This document shows, piece by piece, positions 14,129 to 22,615 of a DNA stretch of 64,000 nucleotides. The DNA is from Verrucomicrobiota bacterium (lineage in GTDB: Bacteria > Verrucomicrobiota > Verrucomicrobiia > Opitutales > Opitutaceae), in assembly GCA_028293545.1 (NCBI GenBank), contig JAQGOP010000051.1:35292-99291 (forward strand). The letters are read 5' to 3'. How positions within the stretch are numbered: position 1 is the first letter of the stretch; each line of letters starts with the position of its first letter. Under the pieces are notes generated by a model, which worked only from the letters and a program-made list of their open reading frames with translations, did not search any database and was not told the DNA's origin. A program made the position numbers and the translations under genes.

Positions 14129-15202
14129 TCAATCTCGCTCGTGCAGCCAGTTTTCGAGCGTTTCCCGGACTTGGGCGGGATGGCTGAAGAATAGAAAGTG
14201 ATTGGCGTTTGGGACTACCTGTAGCGTCACACGTGCGCCGGCCTGGCGAAGTTCATTTACGCTATCACGGACGTAGCTGAGCGGAATTCGATTGTCGGTT
14301 TCCCCGGTCAGCACGAGGACCGGTCGATTTTTATAGACGTGCCGAAACGCCTCGGGGCCGAGCCCGGGTCGATCGAAGACGGGAGAGATGAAAATCAGGG
14401 ACTCGAATCTTGCGGCGTTTGTCGTGGCAAACTTGCTTACACCCAACCCTCCGTTGGAAAGCCCCATGAAGTGCAGGCGATTGGAATCGAGTCTGACCTG
14501 CTTCGCGGCGGCGGTGAGCGCTTGGCTGGCAACCTGCTCCGTTTCGGCGGCGCTCCAGTTGCCCATCCCGCAGGTGGGTGCGATTACGACCATATTCAGA
14601 TCGTCGGCGATCCTGGACAGAAGCCAGAGATAGGCTTTGAAGTTTCCTCCGCTGCCGTGGAAGAAGATCAGCGCCGGCGCGGGCTTGCTCCGATCCAATT
14701 TGGCGGGGACGTAGAGATAGGCGTGGTGGGCGCTGGGCCCCCACATGAGCACTTCGGCGTAGCTGTCAGACATCGCGGTCCCGAGCGCGTGGAATTCCGG
14801 ATCTTTCTCAAGCTGCCGGTAATGCTCCTTCGTGAGACGCTTGAGCTGTTCGGTTTGTCCGGCGGTGAGCAGCGGATCGATCCACGAGGCCAGCGTATAG
14901 CACAGCATCAGGTGATCGACCTCCGGAAGCAGATTGCTGAACCAGGTGAGGAAGGAATGCGGATCACGATCGAGACGAAGATTTTGAATAGCGGCCGTTG
15001 CGGTTGAGTTCCCGCTGGGTGCACGAATGACGAGGAAACCCAAGATCGCCCCGCAGCTGAGTGCCTGAATGGATGCCCATCGTTTCCACGTCCGCTTGCC
15101 CACGTCCCACGCGAGCACGGTGAAAAATGGCGTGGTGCCCGCGAGTATTCCGGCGATGGCGAATGCCCGGCCCTCCCACGTGGCCGCCACGCCCAGCAGC
15201 AA
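14129..15202 (-). CDS. Membrane-anchored alpha/beta hydrolase, start uncertain
   Basis: The C-terminal two thirds form an alpha/beta hydrolase: oxyanion-hole segment LIFFHGSGGNFKAY, nucleophile elbow HFMGLSNGGLG (Ser in GLSNGG), acid segment VLVLTGETDNRIP and a terminal VPNANHFLFF histidine. It is preceded by two or three hydrophobic helices (AGILAGTTPFFTVLAW, IQALSCGAILGFLVI), so the enzyme is probably anchored in the inner membrane facing outward. The marked start is a TTG inside a hydrophobic segment. The frame stays open upstream to beyond 15350, encoding another helix, but contains no ATG or GTG, so the true start, or a lost 5' end, is unresolved. Confidence 0.65.
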   Translation of the reverse strand: MLLGVAATWEGRAFAIAGILAGTTPFFTVLAWDVGKRTWKRWASIQALSCGAILGFLVIRAPSGNSTATAAIQNLRLDRDPHSFLTWFSNLLPEVDHLMLCYTLASWIDPLLTAGQTEQLKRLTKEHYRQLEKDPEFHALGTAMSDSYAEVLMWGPSAHHAYLYVPAKLDRSKPAPALIFFHGSGGNFKAYLWLLSRIADDLNMVVIAPTCGMGNWSAAETEQVASQALTAAAKQVRLDSNRLHFMGLSNGGLGVSKFATTNAARFESLIFISPVFDRPGLGPEAFRHVYKNRPVLVLTGETDNRIPLSYVRDSVNELRQAGARVTLQVVPNANHFLFFSHPAQVRETLENWLHERD

Positions 15203-15380
15203 CAGCGAGAGTGGAACGGTCGCGAGTCCCCAGAAGAAAAAGATGAGCTGGGCGATGAGTTTCAGAAGCTGCGGACGATGGTGAAGCGTCGGCGGGAAAT
15301 CAAAGGAGTACGCATTCTCCCCGCGTCGAAATTCGAAGATCGCAGGTTGGAGTCCGGGTCTTCCCCCGGCTTCTATCGCG

Positions 15381-15410
15381 GAGCAGGCGGGCCGCCTGTG
15401 GTACTTCCGG
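15381..15410 (-). repeat. Solitary REP-like repeat (reverse)
   Basis: GAGCAGGCGGGCCGCCTGTG followed by GTACTTCCGG; a reverse copy between the hydrolase and Nudix genes. Confidence 0.65.
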
Positions 15411-15449
15411 GTTTCGGTTCATCCAAGAAAGCTGGGAAGTACCTCGGGG

Positions 15450-15944
15450 CTAATCGGTCAGTACTTCCAAGTCGGGTAACTGTGACGGTGAGCCTTCGGC
15501 GAGATAGCGCGCAACGATCGACGCGAGTGACTTCGGCGCCAAGGTTTCGGCCGTGTCGGTGAGTTCGGCCAATGGCCACCAGTGGAATCGCTGCAGCACC
15601 TTCGCTTCGACGGGATCGCTCATGTGCGGTTCGAAACGGTCCGCGTGCACCACGTAATAATCCTCGCGCTGGCTGAGCCGGCGCCCGCACCAGTCGAACG
15701 TATGATGCCGGCGCCACACCAGCGCGCCAATCGTGAAGGACTCGAGTCCAAGCTCTTCGCGCAACTCCCGGCGAAGGCCCGCTTCGAAATTTTCCCCGGG
15801 TTCGCGGCCGCCGCCCGGCGCCACCCAGAACTCCCTGCCGTCGTCAGGCCGGCGAATCTTCATCAGCAGCACTTCGCTCTGCGGCGTGATCACAATCGCA
15901 CGGATGGAGTGACGCTCGGTGACGGTGGGCTGCGGGTCGGCCAT
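15450..15944 (-). CDS. Nudix hydrolase
   Basis: This is a 164-residue protein with a full Nudix box, GGGREPGENFEAGLRRELRE continuing ELGL (Gx5Ex7REUxEExGU) at about residues 44-67, inside the usual beta-alpha-beta fold (SIRAIVITPQSEVLLMKI at the start). It would cleave a nucleoside diphosphate linked to another moiety, with Mg2+ bound by the RELREE glutamates. The C-terminal part (FHWWPLAELTDTAETLAP) is typical of MutT-like household enzymes. The ATG at 15944 is a clear start. The precise substrate is unknown. Confidence 0.88.
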   Translation of the reverse strand: MADPQPTVTERHSIRAIVITPQSEVLLMKIRRPDDGREFWVAPGGGREPGENFEAGLRRELREELGLESFTIGALVWRRHHTFDWCGRRLSQREDYYVVHADRFEPHMSDPVEAKVLQRFHWWPLAELTDTAETLAPKSLASIVARYLAEGSPSQLPDLEVLTD

Positions 15945-15996
15945 GAAAAGTAAGTGAGAGGTCGGAGTTTTCTGACTGCAAATAAATGCGATGACC

Positions 15997-16024
15997 GGAG
16001 CAGGCGGGCCGCCTGCGCTACTTC
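15997..16024 (-). repeat. Solitary REP-like repeat (reverse)
   Basis: GGAGCAGGCGGGCCGCCTGC followed by GCTACTTCG; it lies between the divergent Nudix gene and the secreted-protein gene. Confidence 0.65.
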
Positions 16025-16129
16025 GTGGTTAATCAGCGGAGGCGATCGGCGCCTTACGCATATCCGCGTAAACCCTGGCGCGACATGCCCGTTGACCCAG
16101 CGAGGGGAGAGTTCCCACTCGCGTCCACC

Positions 16130-17167
16130 ATGAAGCGCGCACTCCTCGTTTTCGGCACGACGTTAATTGCGCTGGTCGTCTCGACCAACGCCTCGGCCCG
16201 CAAGGTCGAGAAGGGCGTCACGCAGGAAGTGAAGCTCAACGGCGGCCGCGGACCCGGCGGGCAAATGGCCGTCGGCGATTTCCAGGTCCAGCATATCGAC
16301 GGTTTCAAAGGCGCGCATCGCGTGGCGATCAGCGTGTTCAATGTCGCCTTTCCGGACGAAAACTCGCTCACGTCCAGCCTGCGCGCGAAAAACCGCACCA
16401 GCACTTCGACGGGTTATTATACTACGGTCACGACCACCACCTCTTTTCACAAAAGCTCCACGCTGCACACGACGATGACCGGCCTGGACCACGCGACGCA
16501 GCAGCGCATCGCCGATGCCGCGTACGCCGATTTCGTGGAGGAATTGAAGAAGGCGGGTTATGAAGTTGTGTCGGTGGAGGAACTCGCGCGATTGACGCCG
16601 GAGTTCACGACCTGGGCCTCGATTCCGAATTTCAGCAAAGGCCGCTACGGCACCTACGTCGCGCCGACGGGTCGCGCGTTGCGGTTCCTCCAGGGCGATG
16701 CCGCAAAACGCGACGTGTCCTCGAAGTCGGCGGAGCTGTTCATGCCGTTCCGCGCCTGGGACCGTCCGCAGGCGCTGACGCGCTCGCCGTACCTGGCCTA
16801 TGACGGCAAACTCGGCATCCTCGCCGTCACCATGGTCGTCGACTACGGAGTTTATAGCACGACCGGTGCGACGCGGAAATTGAAGGAGGAGGTCAAGGTG
16901 GAGTTCGACAAGGGAGTGACGGCCCAGTCGGGCACTTTGTACGACACCGCGACGCTCGTGGAATATTGGGGACCGAAGTCGGGCGGCTTTCCCGCCATTG
17001 CCGCGCTCGCCGTCCCCGTGACCTCGGAAAAGCCCTTCGGCGAACTCACCGGCGACGACGGAGTATATACCGTCAAGACGGATCCCGTTAAGTTCGAACA
17101 GGCCGCGCTCGAGGTGGTGCACGGCGTCGATGCCAAGCTCGTGGCGGCGATTGCCGCGGGGCGCTGA
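16130..17167 (+). CDS. Secreted protein of unknown function
   Basis: This 345-residue protein has a signal peptide (MKRALLVFGTTLIALVVSTNASA). The mature chain has no motif I can tie to a family. It includes a Thr/Ser-rich loop (STGYYTTVTTTTSFHKSS), segment DAAYADFVEELKKAGYEVVSVEEL that suggests an alpha/beta module, and a C-terminal half with extended beta-like strands. I chose the ATG at 16130 because it begins the signal peptide; upstream open sequence runs through a palindromic repeat. The next gene, also secreted, starts 59 bp downstream in the same direction, so they are probably co-transcribed. Confidence 0.65.
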   Translation: MKRALLVFGTTLIALVVSTNASARKVEKGVTQEVKLNGGRGPGGQMAVGDFQVQHIDGFKGAHRVAISVFNVAFPDENSLTSSLRAKNRTSTSTGYYTTVTTTTSFHKSSTLHTTMTGLDHATQQRIADAAYADFVEELKKAGYEVVSVEELARLTPEFTTWASIPNFSKGRYGTYVAPTGRALRFLQGDAAKRDVSSKSAELFMPFRAWDRPQALTRSPYLAYDGKLGILAVTMVVDYGVYSTTGATRKLKEEVKVEFDKGVTAQSGTLYDTATLVEYWGPKSGGFPAIAALAVPVTSEKPFGELTGDDGVYTVKTDPVKFEQAALEVVHGVDAKLVAAIAAGR

Positions 17168-17225
17168 AGAAGCCTCTCAAATTCCGTCTCCATTGTCGTC
17201 ATCCTTCGCAGCCCGCTCTTCCCCA

Positions 17226-18428
17226 ATGAAATTTATCTCGATCGTCGGTGTGATGGCCTTGTGGCTCGGTGCCAGCGGTGCCCTGAAGGCGGCACCGCCT
17301 GACGCGCGCGCGGTGCTGGCGGCAATGGTGACGGAGAGCGAGCGGGACTTCGAAGGTCGCGCCGGTGAGAAAATATCGGTGAACGGGGAATGCACTTTCT
17401 ATAAGGCGACTCCCTTTGAGAACATGATTCCGGGCCAGCAGTTCATCATGAAGTCGAACGGCCTGACTTTCGTCATGGTGGATTTCGGCACGTCTGAAAG
17501 CCGCGCTGCCAGCTACGAAGCCTTTTTCTCGATGCCGCAGTTTTCCGACCCGCGCGGGGCGTATACGCTCGAACCTGACCCGAAGGCGACGAATGCGGAC
17601 AAGGACGTGACGACCCTCCTGCTGAACGGGCGCAAGGTGGCGAACTTCATGGTTTATCGGAACGGCAAGGATAACATCCTCGCGGTCGGGCCCGTCGGCG
17701 GCCGACCGGCGGCGACTCCGGCCGCGACCGCGGCGCCGGCTCCGGTGGTGGCGGCGAAAGCTGCGGACGCTCCGGCATCAGGGCCCACGGAAGAACAAAG
17801 GATGCAGGCATTCGCGAACGGCATCCAGTTTCTGATCCAGCGGGCGGCGGGGAATTTCAACGGCCTCGTGGGACCGCTGTTTCACACGACGGCTGAAGGC
17901 GATCCGCTCTACGTGACCGTGGTGATCGCAGACCTGCAGGGGGCGAGCGATGACCAGCTGATCGTGGCTTTTCAAAAACGAAATATCTACATGAAGACCT
18001 ATCGCGGGCAGGCTGACGCGGCCTTCGCGTTCGCTGCGTTCCAGGCACTGCCCAAACTTATTACGCGCGACCGGTACGAGGTGGAGTTGGACCGTCGGCT
18101 CGAGAAGCCGTCCTCGTCGACTTATCATCTCCGTTATAATGGCACGATCGTCGGCGATTTAGTCTGGAAAAAGACAGAGGCGATGGCGCTGCTGAGCATC
18201 GGCTACCGCGATGGGGTTCCCGCCAACATGGTCATGGGGACCGGGCGCACGTACTCGCAGAGCGCGATCGACGGCGCCAAGCGGATGATCAACGAAGGGA
18301 CGGTGTGTGCGAACTGTCGCGGGGTGGGCACCGAGGAGATCGAAAGCAAGTATGTCTACAAAGGCTCCGGCCTTCCGCAGATGGTCACTGTCCCGTGTCA
18401 CTACTGCCACGGCACCGGGCATCTTTGA
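17226..18428 (+). CDS. Secreted protein with C-terminal DnaJ-type zinc finger
   Basis: The protein is 400 residues with a signal peptide (MKFISIVGVMALWLGASGALKA). A first domain (about 25-155) is followed by an Ala/Pro-rich linker (PAATPAATAAPAPVVAAKAA) and a second domain (about 190-360). The last 45 residues contain two CxxCxGxG units, CANCRGVGT and CHYCHGTGHL, spaced as in half of a DnaJ cysteine-rich domain, so one Zn2+ could be bound by four cysteines. DnaJ zinc fingers are normally cytoplasmic; in an exported protein the cysteines may instead serve redox or metal sensing. The ATG at 17226 fits the signal peptide. It lies 59 bp behind another secreted-protein gene. Confidence 0.65.
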   Translation: MKFISIVGVMALWLGASGALKAAPPDARAVLAAMVTESERDFEGRAGEKISVNGECTFYKATPFENMIPGQQFIMKSNGLTFVMVDFGTSESRAASYEAFFSMPQFSDPRGAYTLEPDPKATNADKDVTTLLLNGRKVANFMVYRNGKDNILAVGPVGGRPAATPAATAAPAPVVAAKAADAPASGPTEEQRMQAFANGIQFLIQRAAGNFNGLVGPLFHTTAEGDPLYVTVVIADLQGASDDQLIVAFQKRNIYMKTYRGQADAAFAFAAFQALPKLITRDRYEVELDRRLEKPSSSTYHLRYNGTIVGDLVWKKTEAMALLSIGYRDGVPANMVMGTGRTYSQSAIDGAKRMINEGTVCANCRGVGTEEIESKYVYKGSGLPQMVTVPCHYCHGTGHL

Positions 18429-18474
18429 GCCTCGCGATTTTAGCGTCGATCCGAATTTCCGGCGACGGAGTCGC

Positions 18475-18503
18475 AGGTGGAGCGTGTTGTCCCCAACGCG
18501 CTG
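18475..18503 (+). repeat. Family-2 repeat
   Basis: AGGTGGAGCGTGTTGTCCCC followed by AACGCGCTG. It is continued by AGCGAGTCGGCCCG, as in the copy at 11036. Confidence 0.6.
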
Positions 18504-18556
18504 AGCGAGTCGGCCCGTGCTTAAACGTCGACGGAGCCGGAAATCGACGTGAGGAA

Positions 18557-18714
18557 TTTTTCCCGCGGAATCCGCGGATCAGCGCGGATTCCAAACCGCC
18601 GGAACGCTTTTTGCAGGAGGAGAATTCCGAGTCGGTTTTCCCCGGTTTGTCTCCTGTGAAAAAAAGGATTGGCATCCGAATCCGCGTTGATCCGCGGATT
18701 CCGCAGGAAAAATT
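18557..18714. repeat. Facing pair of family-3 repeats
   Basis: A reverse copy (CCGCGGAATCCGCGGATCAG) and a forward copy (AATCCGCGTTGATCCGCGGA) are 85 bp apart and fully complementary over about 25 bp, forming a potential long hairpin. Confidence 0.6.
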
Positions 18715-18766
18715 TATCCTGCGCCCGAGTGTGGCTTCGCCGCAGAGCCGTAGCTCCAAATCCCCC

Positions 18767-18794
18767 GAGCAGGCGGGCCGCCTGCGCTACTTCG
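18767..18794 (-). repeat. Solitary REP-like repeat (reverse)
   Basis: GAGCAGGCGGGCCGCCTGCG followed by CTACTTCGG; it lies 33 bp upstream of the VOC gene start. Confidence 0.65.
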
Positions 18795-18827
18795 GAACTG
18801 CCTGACGGGATTTGGGTCGGTGACGAC

Positions 18828-19196
18828 ATGATCACGTACAAGAACCTGGCGTTCGTGTGTTACGCCGTGACGGATATGAAGAAGGCGCGGAAGTTTTATG
18901 AAGGCGTGCTCGGGCTGAAGCTCAGTCGCGTGTTTTCCAAGAACTTCGTCGAATATGATATTGGCTCGGGGACGATCGCGGTGGGTTGCGCCCCGGATCA
19001 ATGGAAACCTTCCCGCCATGGCACCGTTGCCACGCTCGAGGTGGCCGACTTCGACGCCGCCGTGGCCCATTTGAAGAAGAAAAAAATCCCATTGGCGGTG
19101 GGCCCGGTCGACGTCCCCACCTGCCGGATGCTCGCCGTCCGCGATCCCGACGGAAACCAGATCGCGCTGCACCAGCGCAAAAGGGTCAGGAAGTAG
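18828..19196 (+). CDS. VOC-family (glyoxalase/bleomycin-resistance fold) protein
   Basis: This is a 122-residue single-repeat-pair VOC protein. Key segments are VCYAVTDMKKARKFYEGVLGL (first beta-alpha-beta-beta-beta unit), FVEYDIGSGTIAVG, VATLEVADFDAAVAHL (second unit) and VRDPDGNQIALHQ, the typical metal-binding Glu/His-like C-terminal strand region. VOC proteins isomerise or cleave small molecules or bind toxic compounds; this one cannot be assigned a substrate. The ATG at 18828 is the only start after the palindromic repeat. The stop codon TAG (19194-19196) is supplied by a forward copy of the REP-like repeat. Confidence 0.82.
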   Translation: MITYKNLAFVCYAVTDMKKARKFYEGVLGLKLSRVFSKNFVEYDIGSGTIAVGCAPDQWKPSRHGTVATLEVADFDAAVAHLKKKKIPLAVGPVDVPTCRMLAVRDPDGNQIALHQRKRVRK

Positions 19197-19219
19197 CGCA
19201 GGCGGCCCGCCTGCTCCGA
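19190..19219 (+). repeat. REP-like repeat providing the VOC stop codon
   Basis: GGAAGTAGCGCAGGCGGCCC followed by GCCTGCTCCG. The TAG within GAAGTAG is the stop codon of the preceding reading frame. Confidence 0.7.
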
Positions 19220-19256
19220 CCCGCGGCAGGGTCGGAGGATCGCGCGATCACTGCGG

Positions 19257-19961
19257 TTACATTCCCTTTGTGACGTCCGCCGCGACGGCGGGCGGCACGC
19301 GGAGTTTCCAGCCGTCGGGCGCGCGATGCAGCGTGAGGTAAACCTGGCGGGTCTGCCCGTTCGCATTCCTGAACCGCATGTATTGGACGACCTCGTCCTC
19401 GCTGCTTTGCTGCTGCGCCACCGGCTGCACGCTCTCGAGCGGGACGTTGCCCGCGATGGCGAATGCGAGCAGGTCCTCGGGAGTGCCCGCCGATCGACGC
19501 GACGTCTCGGGGAGCTTCGCCATGATCGCCGCGGCTTGCGCGCGCGAAGCTTGGTCGAATTCCAAAGTATTCTTGAGCGCCGCGACGTCCCCGCCCGCCG
19601 CCGCCCACAACATCGTTTCCACCGCGGCGTCCGGCGTGGCGCGACCGCGGTTCTCCCAATGTCCCGGAGCGATCCACACGCCCGGCGGGAAAATCGGTTT
19701 CGCGATCCCCGGCTCTTTTTGCGCGGCGACCCTCGGTGTCGCGCGTGCGACCACGGCGCGACGCAGGTCAGCGAGTTCGTCGTCGCTTGGTTGAAGCCGC
19801 GACAGCCGTTCATGCTCGCGGCGCAGTTGTGCCAGCTCGTCGTCGGACTGGTGCAGTGCCTCAAGCTGGGCCTGCAGTTGGACAGCCTTGCTGCGATTCA
19901 AACCCCACCAGAACCCAACAAGGGTGCACGCGGAGATAATCGTGAGGTGTGCGACTTTCAT
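19257..19961 (-). CDS. Membrane-anchored partner of the sigma factor-ExbD fusion
   Basis: This 234-residue protein has one N-terminal transmembrane helix (HLTIISACTLVGFWWGL), a coiled coil (about residues 25-70: LQAQLEALHQSDDELAQLRR, LSRLQPSDDELADLRR), a Pro-rich linker and a C-terminal domain from about residue 95 (WENRGRATPDAAVETMLWAA and LKNTLEFDQASRAQAAAIM). The last part (VVQYMRFRNANGQTRQVYLT) is beta-rich. The topology implies a periplasmic domain on a coiled-coil stalk. Its ATG overlaps the stop of the upstream sigma-factor gene by 4 bp, so translation is coupled and the two products probably act together. The family is unknown to me. Confidence 0.7.
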   Translation of the reverse strand: MKVAHLTIISACTLVGFWWGLNRSKAVQLQAQLEALHQSDDELAQLRREHERLSRLQPSDDELADLRRAVVARATPRVAAQKEPGIAKPIFPPGVWIAPGHWENRGRATPDAAVETMLWAAAGGDVAALKNTLEFDQASRAQAAAIMAKLPETSRRSAGTPEDLLAFAIAGNVPLESVQPVAQQQSSEDEVVQYMRFRNANGQTRQVYLTLHRAPDGWKLRVPPAVAADVTKGM

Positions 19962-21262
19962 TTCGGGGCATCAATGGCGGGATCGGGAACTGTCGGTGGA
20001 TTTTTTTCGGCCGGGCCAGGCGCGGCGACCGGCGTGGTGATCCAGTCGGCCCGCGGCCCCGGCGTGCCTGGGACCGCGATGGCGATGTCGGCAATCCCGG
20101 CGCGGCTCGCCTGCTCGATCGTGTAGGCCGTGGCGTCAAACCTCGCGCCTGGGGCGCCTTGGACGAACAGCTGCGGGCGACGATCGGCCGGGATCGAATG
20201 CAGGTCCGCGAGGCGCTGCAGGTAGTCGTTCAAAGTTATCGGCTGATTTTCCCACGCGATCGTTCCCTTGGCCGTGACGAGGACGTTGACCGCGGGTCCG
20301 TTTTCCGTGCGAGCATTCGCGGTTGTGCGGGGAGGCTCGCTCGCTGCTGCGGCCTGGTCCCGGCGAAGATCATCGGCTTCCGCGATGCGGCGGATCAGGC
20401 GCTGGTTGTCGTGATGCAGCGCGCGAACTTCGCCCTGGGAATTTTTTACGCGCGCCAGTACGGACTCGAGCTGGGCGTTGGAACGGAGCTGCCAGGTGAC
20501 CAGGCCGGCGCCGGCCATGAATGTGGCGAGCACCAGCGCAGTGTCCGAAACCAATGCGCTCGCCACCCCGGCGAGCACAGAGGTTCCGACACCGGCCGCG
20601 GCGACCTCGGCAAAGGCTGCCGCGGTAATATTCCCGGCGAGCGCGGCGGGCACCGCGCTGGCGGTTTGCTCGGCTAGGACGAACGCGAGCGCGCCGGAAC
20701 TCGAGGTCACTCCGCGCCGGGCGAGTTCGGCGCGGATGCGTTCGACGGCGCGCTCGGTGCGCTTGCGGGCGCCTTCCTCGGTGAGGCTGAGGGTGGCTGC
20801 AATCTCGGCGAAGGGACGTTTTTCAAAAAAACGCAGCATCAGCGCTTCGCGGTCCACGTCCTTCAGGTCCGTGATCAACTCGTCCAGCAGCGGACGCAGG
20901 TGGGTCCAATCGGTTTCCGGGGTCGCGGTGGGGGGATGAAGAATGTTTTCCATGAGCGTGGCCTGGGTTTCACGGGATTTACGGCGCTGCTCGGTGCGCA
21001 CAATTTCAGCGGCGGCGCGCTGGGCGCTGACGTGGAGCCAACCGAGGAGGCAGGAGCGCTGGCACAGCTCCGGGGCTTTCCGGGCCAGGGCGGAGAAAAC
21101 TTCCTGGGTCACGTCTTCCGCGAGCTGCGTGTCGTTCCCCACGCGTCGCAGCGCGCACGAGTAGACGAGCCCGATGCGGCGCTGCACGAGCGCGGCGAAC
21201 GCGGCTTGGGAGCGGTCGCGCGCGTACCGGCGGAGCAGGCTGACATCATCGTCGTCGTGCAT
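19958..21262 (-). CDS. ECF-type sigma factor fused to a transmembrane helix and ExbD/TolR-like domain
   Basis: The protein is 434 residues. Sigma region 2 lies at about 15-95 (AAFAALVQRRIGLVYSCAL, DTQLAEDVTQEVFSALARKA), and region 4 at about 125-180 (DVDREALMLRFFEKRPFAEI with helix-turn-helix AATLSLTEEGARKRTERAV). After RRGVTSS and an Ala-rich linker come one transmembrane helix (about 240-258), a coiled coil (about 260-305) and a C-terminal domain at 323-397. Strands VNVLVTAKGTIAWENQPITL and PQLFVQGAPGARFDATAYTI plus EQASRAGIADIAIA follow the ExbD/TolR periplasmic pattern. It would be a sigma factor held at the inner membrane. Its stop overlaps the start of the partner gene by 4 bp. Start ATG at 21262. 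Confidence 0.8.
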   Translation of the reverse strand: MHDDDDVSLLRRYARDRSQAAFAALVQRRIGLVYSCALRRVGNDTQLAEDVTQEVFSALARKAPELCQRSCLLGWLHVSAQRAAAEIVRTEQRRKSRETQATLMENILHPPTATPETDWTHLRPLLDELITDLKDVDREALMLRFFEKRPFAEIAATLSLTEEGARKRTERAVERIRAELARRGVTSSSGALAFVLAEQTASAVPAALAGNITAAAFAEVAAAGVGTSVLAGVASALVSDTALVLATFMAGAGLVTWQLRSNAQLESVLARVKNSQGEVRALHHDNQRLIRRIAEADDLRRDQAAAASEPPRTTANARTENGPAVNVLVTAKGTIAWENQPITLNDYLQRLADLHSIPADRRPQLFVQGAPGARFDATAYTIEQASRAGIADIAIAVPGTPGPRADWITTPVAAPGPAEKNPPTVPDPAIDAPK

Positions 21263-21331
21263 GGTGGGATGCTAGATGGCTGCCGCCGAATTCGAAAGCG
21301 GACAGGAATACGCGCTTTGCCGCGAATGACC

Positions 21332-22615
21332 CTATCCCGCTTTCCGGGCGGCGGCGGTGCGTGAGTGATAGCGAAGAAACCCCGGCAGCAGCACGGTGAG
21401 CAGCGCAGTGCCCGCGACGCACGCGACACCGCCGCAGGCGATGCCGGTGCGCAGGCCGACGAGGCTGGCGGTGAATCCCACCTGCGCGTTGCCGAGGTAC
21501 GGGCCCGTCAGGTAGCTGACCATTTCGACGCTCGCCATGCGTCCGCGCAGGCGATCGGGAATGGTTTGGTTCCAGATCGTCATGCGAAAAATCCCGCTGA
21601 CGCCGTCGGCCGCGCCGGCGACGAGGAGGAATGCGAGCGCGAGCCAGACGTTTGCCGCGCTGCCGAATCCCACGATGGCGAGTCCCCAGACGATCACCGC
21701 CACGATCACGGCGAGGCCGTGGCGTTCGATCTTTGCGGTCCAGCCGGAGGTGAGCGACACGAGCAGCGGCCCCAGCGCGAGCACCGAGTAAAACCATCCC
21801 ACGGAAACGTGCCCAAAATTTTCCGCGAGGGCCGGGAACAGCGCGATCGGCATGGCGAAGAACATGGCGTTGATGTCGATGAGGTAGGTACCGAGGAGTT
21901 CCGGGCGTTTCCGCGCGTAGTGGAGGCCTTCGAAGATCGCGGCGAAGCCGAGACGCGCCGCCTGGTCCGGCGGGGGAATCGAGCGAATGAGGACGACAGT
22001 GACGATCGCGAGGAGGTACGTCGCGAAATTGATGCTGAACGCGAACGCGGCGCCGAGGGTCGCCGCGATCACGCCGGCGAGCGCGGGGCCGACGACATAG
22101 GTGAAGCTGCGCAGGCTCGAGAGCGCGGAGACAGCGGCGAGGTGCTCGGGGGCGACGAGCCGCGGCGTGAGCGATTCCAAGGCGGGCCGGTGGATCGCGT
22201 TGAAGGCGGCGGCCCACGCGGCGCCGAAAAACAGCAGGCCGACGCGCGGGTGGGGCAGGAGCGCGTTGGCGACCAGCATCAGGCAGCAGAGCGCGAGTCC
22301 GCATTCGGCGAGGAGAATCAGTTTCCGGCGATCAACGGCGTCGGCCAGCGCGCCGCCGGCGAGCGAGAGCAGGAGCATCGGGAAAAATTCCGCGAGACCG
22401 AGCAGGCCGACGTAGAGCGTCGACTTGGTCAGCTGGTACATTTGCCACGGCAGGACGACGTAGGTCATCGACGACCCGAACGCGGAGACGAACTGGCCGG
22501 TGAACAGCAGCCGGTAATCCCGCGAAGCGCGCAGCGGCGTGAGGTCGAGCGCGACGCTCCGGATGATCCGCGCGAGCCAGGAACCGTGCGGCAGGGGGCG
22601 GGCGGCGTCGTTCAT
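21332..22615 (-). CDS. MFS transporter, EntS-like (MFS_3 type)
   Basis: This 427-residue protein has about twelve transmembrane helices. Near the N-terminus it reads PLRASRDYRLLFTGQFVSAFGSSM and VLPWQMYQLTKSTLYVGLLG. The MFS loop follows as AGGALADAVDRRKLILLAEC, the pattern of the enterobactin-exporter-like MFS_3 group. Such proteins export siderophores, peptides or drugs from the cytoplasm. Members are found widely in environmental bacteria with unknown substrates. The ATG at 22615 gives the typical N-terminus. Nothing nearby suggests a siderophore pathway, so the substrate stays open. Confidence 0.82.
   Translation of the reverse strand: MNDAARPLPHGSWLARIIRSVALDLTPLRASRDYRLLFTGQFVSAFGSSMTYVVLPWQMYQLTKSTLYVGLLGLAEFFPMLLLSLAGGALADAVDRRKLILLAECGLALCCLMLVANALLPHPRVGLLFFGAAWAAAFNAIHRPALESLTPRLVAPEHLAAVSALSSLRSFTYVVGPALAGVIAATLGAAFAFSINFATYLLAIVTVVLIRSIPPPDQAARLGFAAIFEGLHYARKRPELLGTYLIDINAMFFAMPIALFPALAENFGHVSVGWFYSVLALGPLLVSLTSGWTAKIERHGLAVIVAVIVWGLAIVGFGSAANVWLALAFLLVAGAADGVSGIFRMTIWNQTIPDRLRGRMASVEMVSYLTGPYLGNAQVGFTASLVGLRTGIACGGVACVAGTALLTVLLPGFLRYHSRTAAARKAG

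Larger units (their letters stand above)
18429..18827. other. Intergenic region dense in repeats
   Basis: About 400 bp contain a forward family-2 repeat (18475-18503), a facing pair of family-3 repeats (18557-18592 and 18677-18714) and a reverse REP-like repeat (18767-18794). There is no gene, although the repeats create open frames on both strands. Confidence 0.45.

Noticed and set aside
13928..14194. An 88-codon frame in a repeat-rich gap
   Set aside because: Overlaps the 3' end of the alpha/beta hydrolase gene on the other strand and has no protein-like features.
17226..18428. The secreted CxxCxGxG protein as a DnaJ chaperone
   Set aside because: There is no J domain and only half a zinc-finger region; the protein has a signal peptide.
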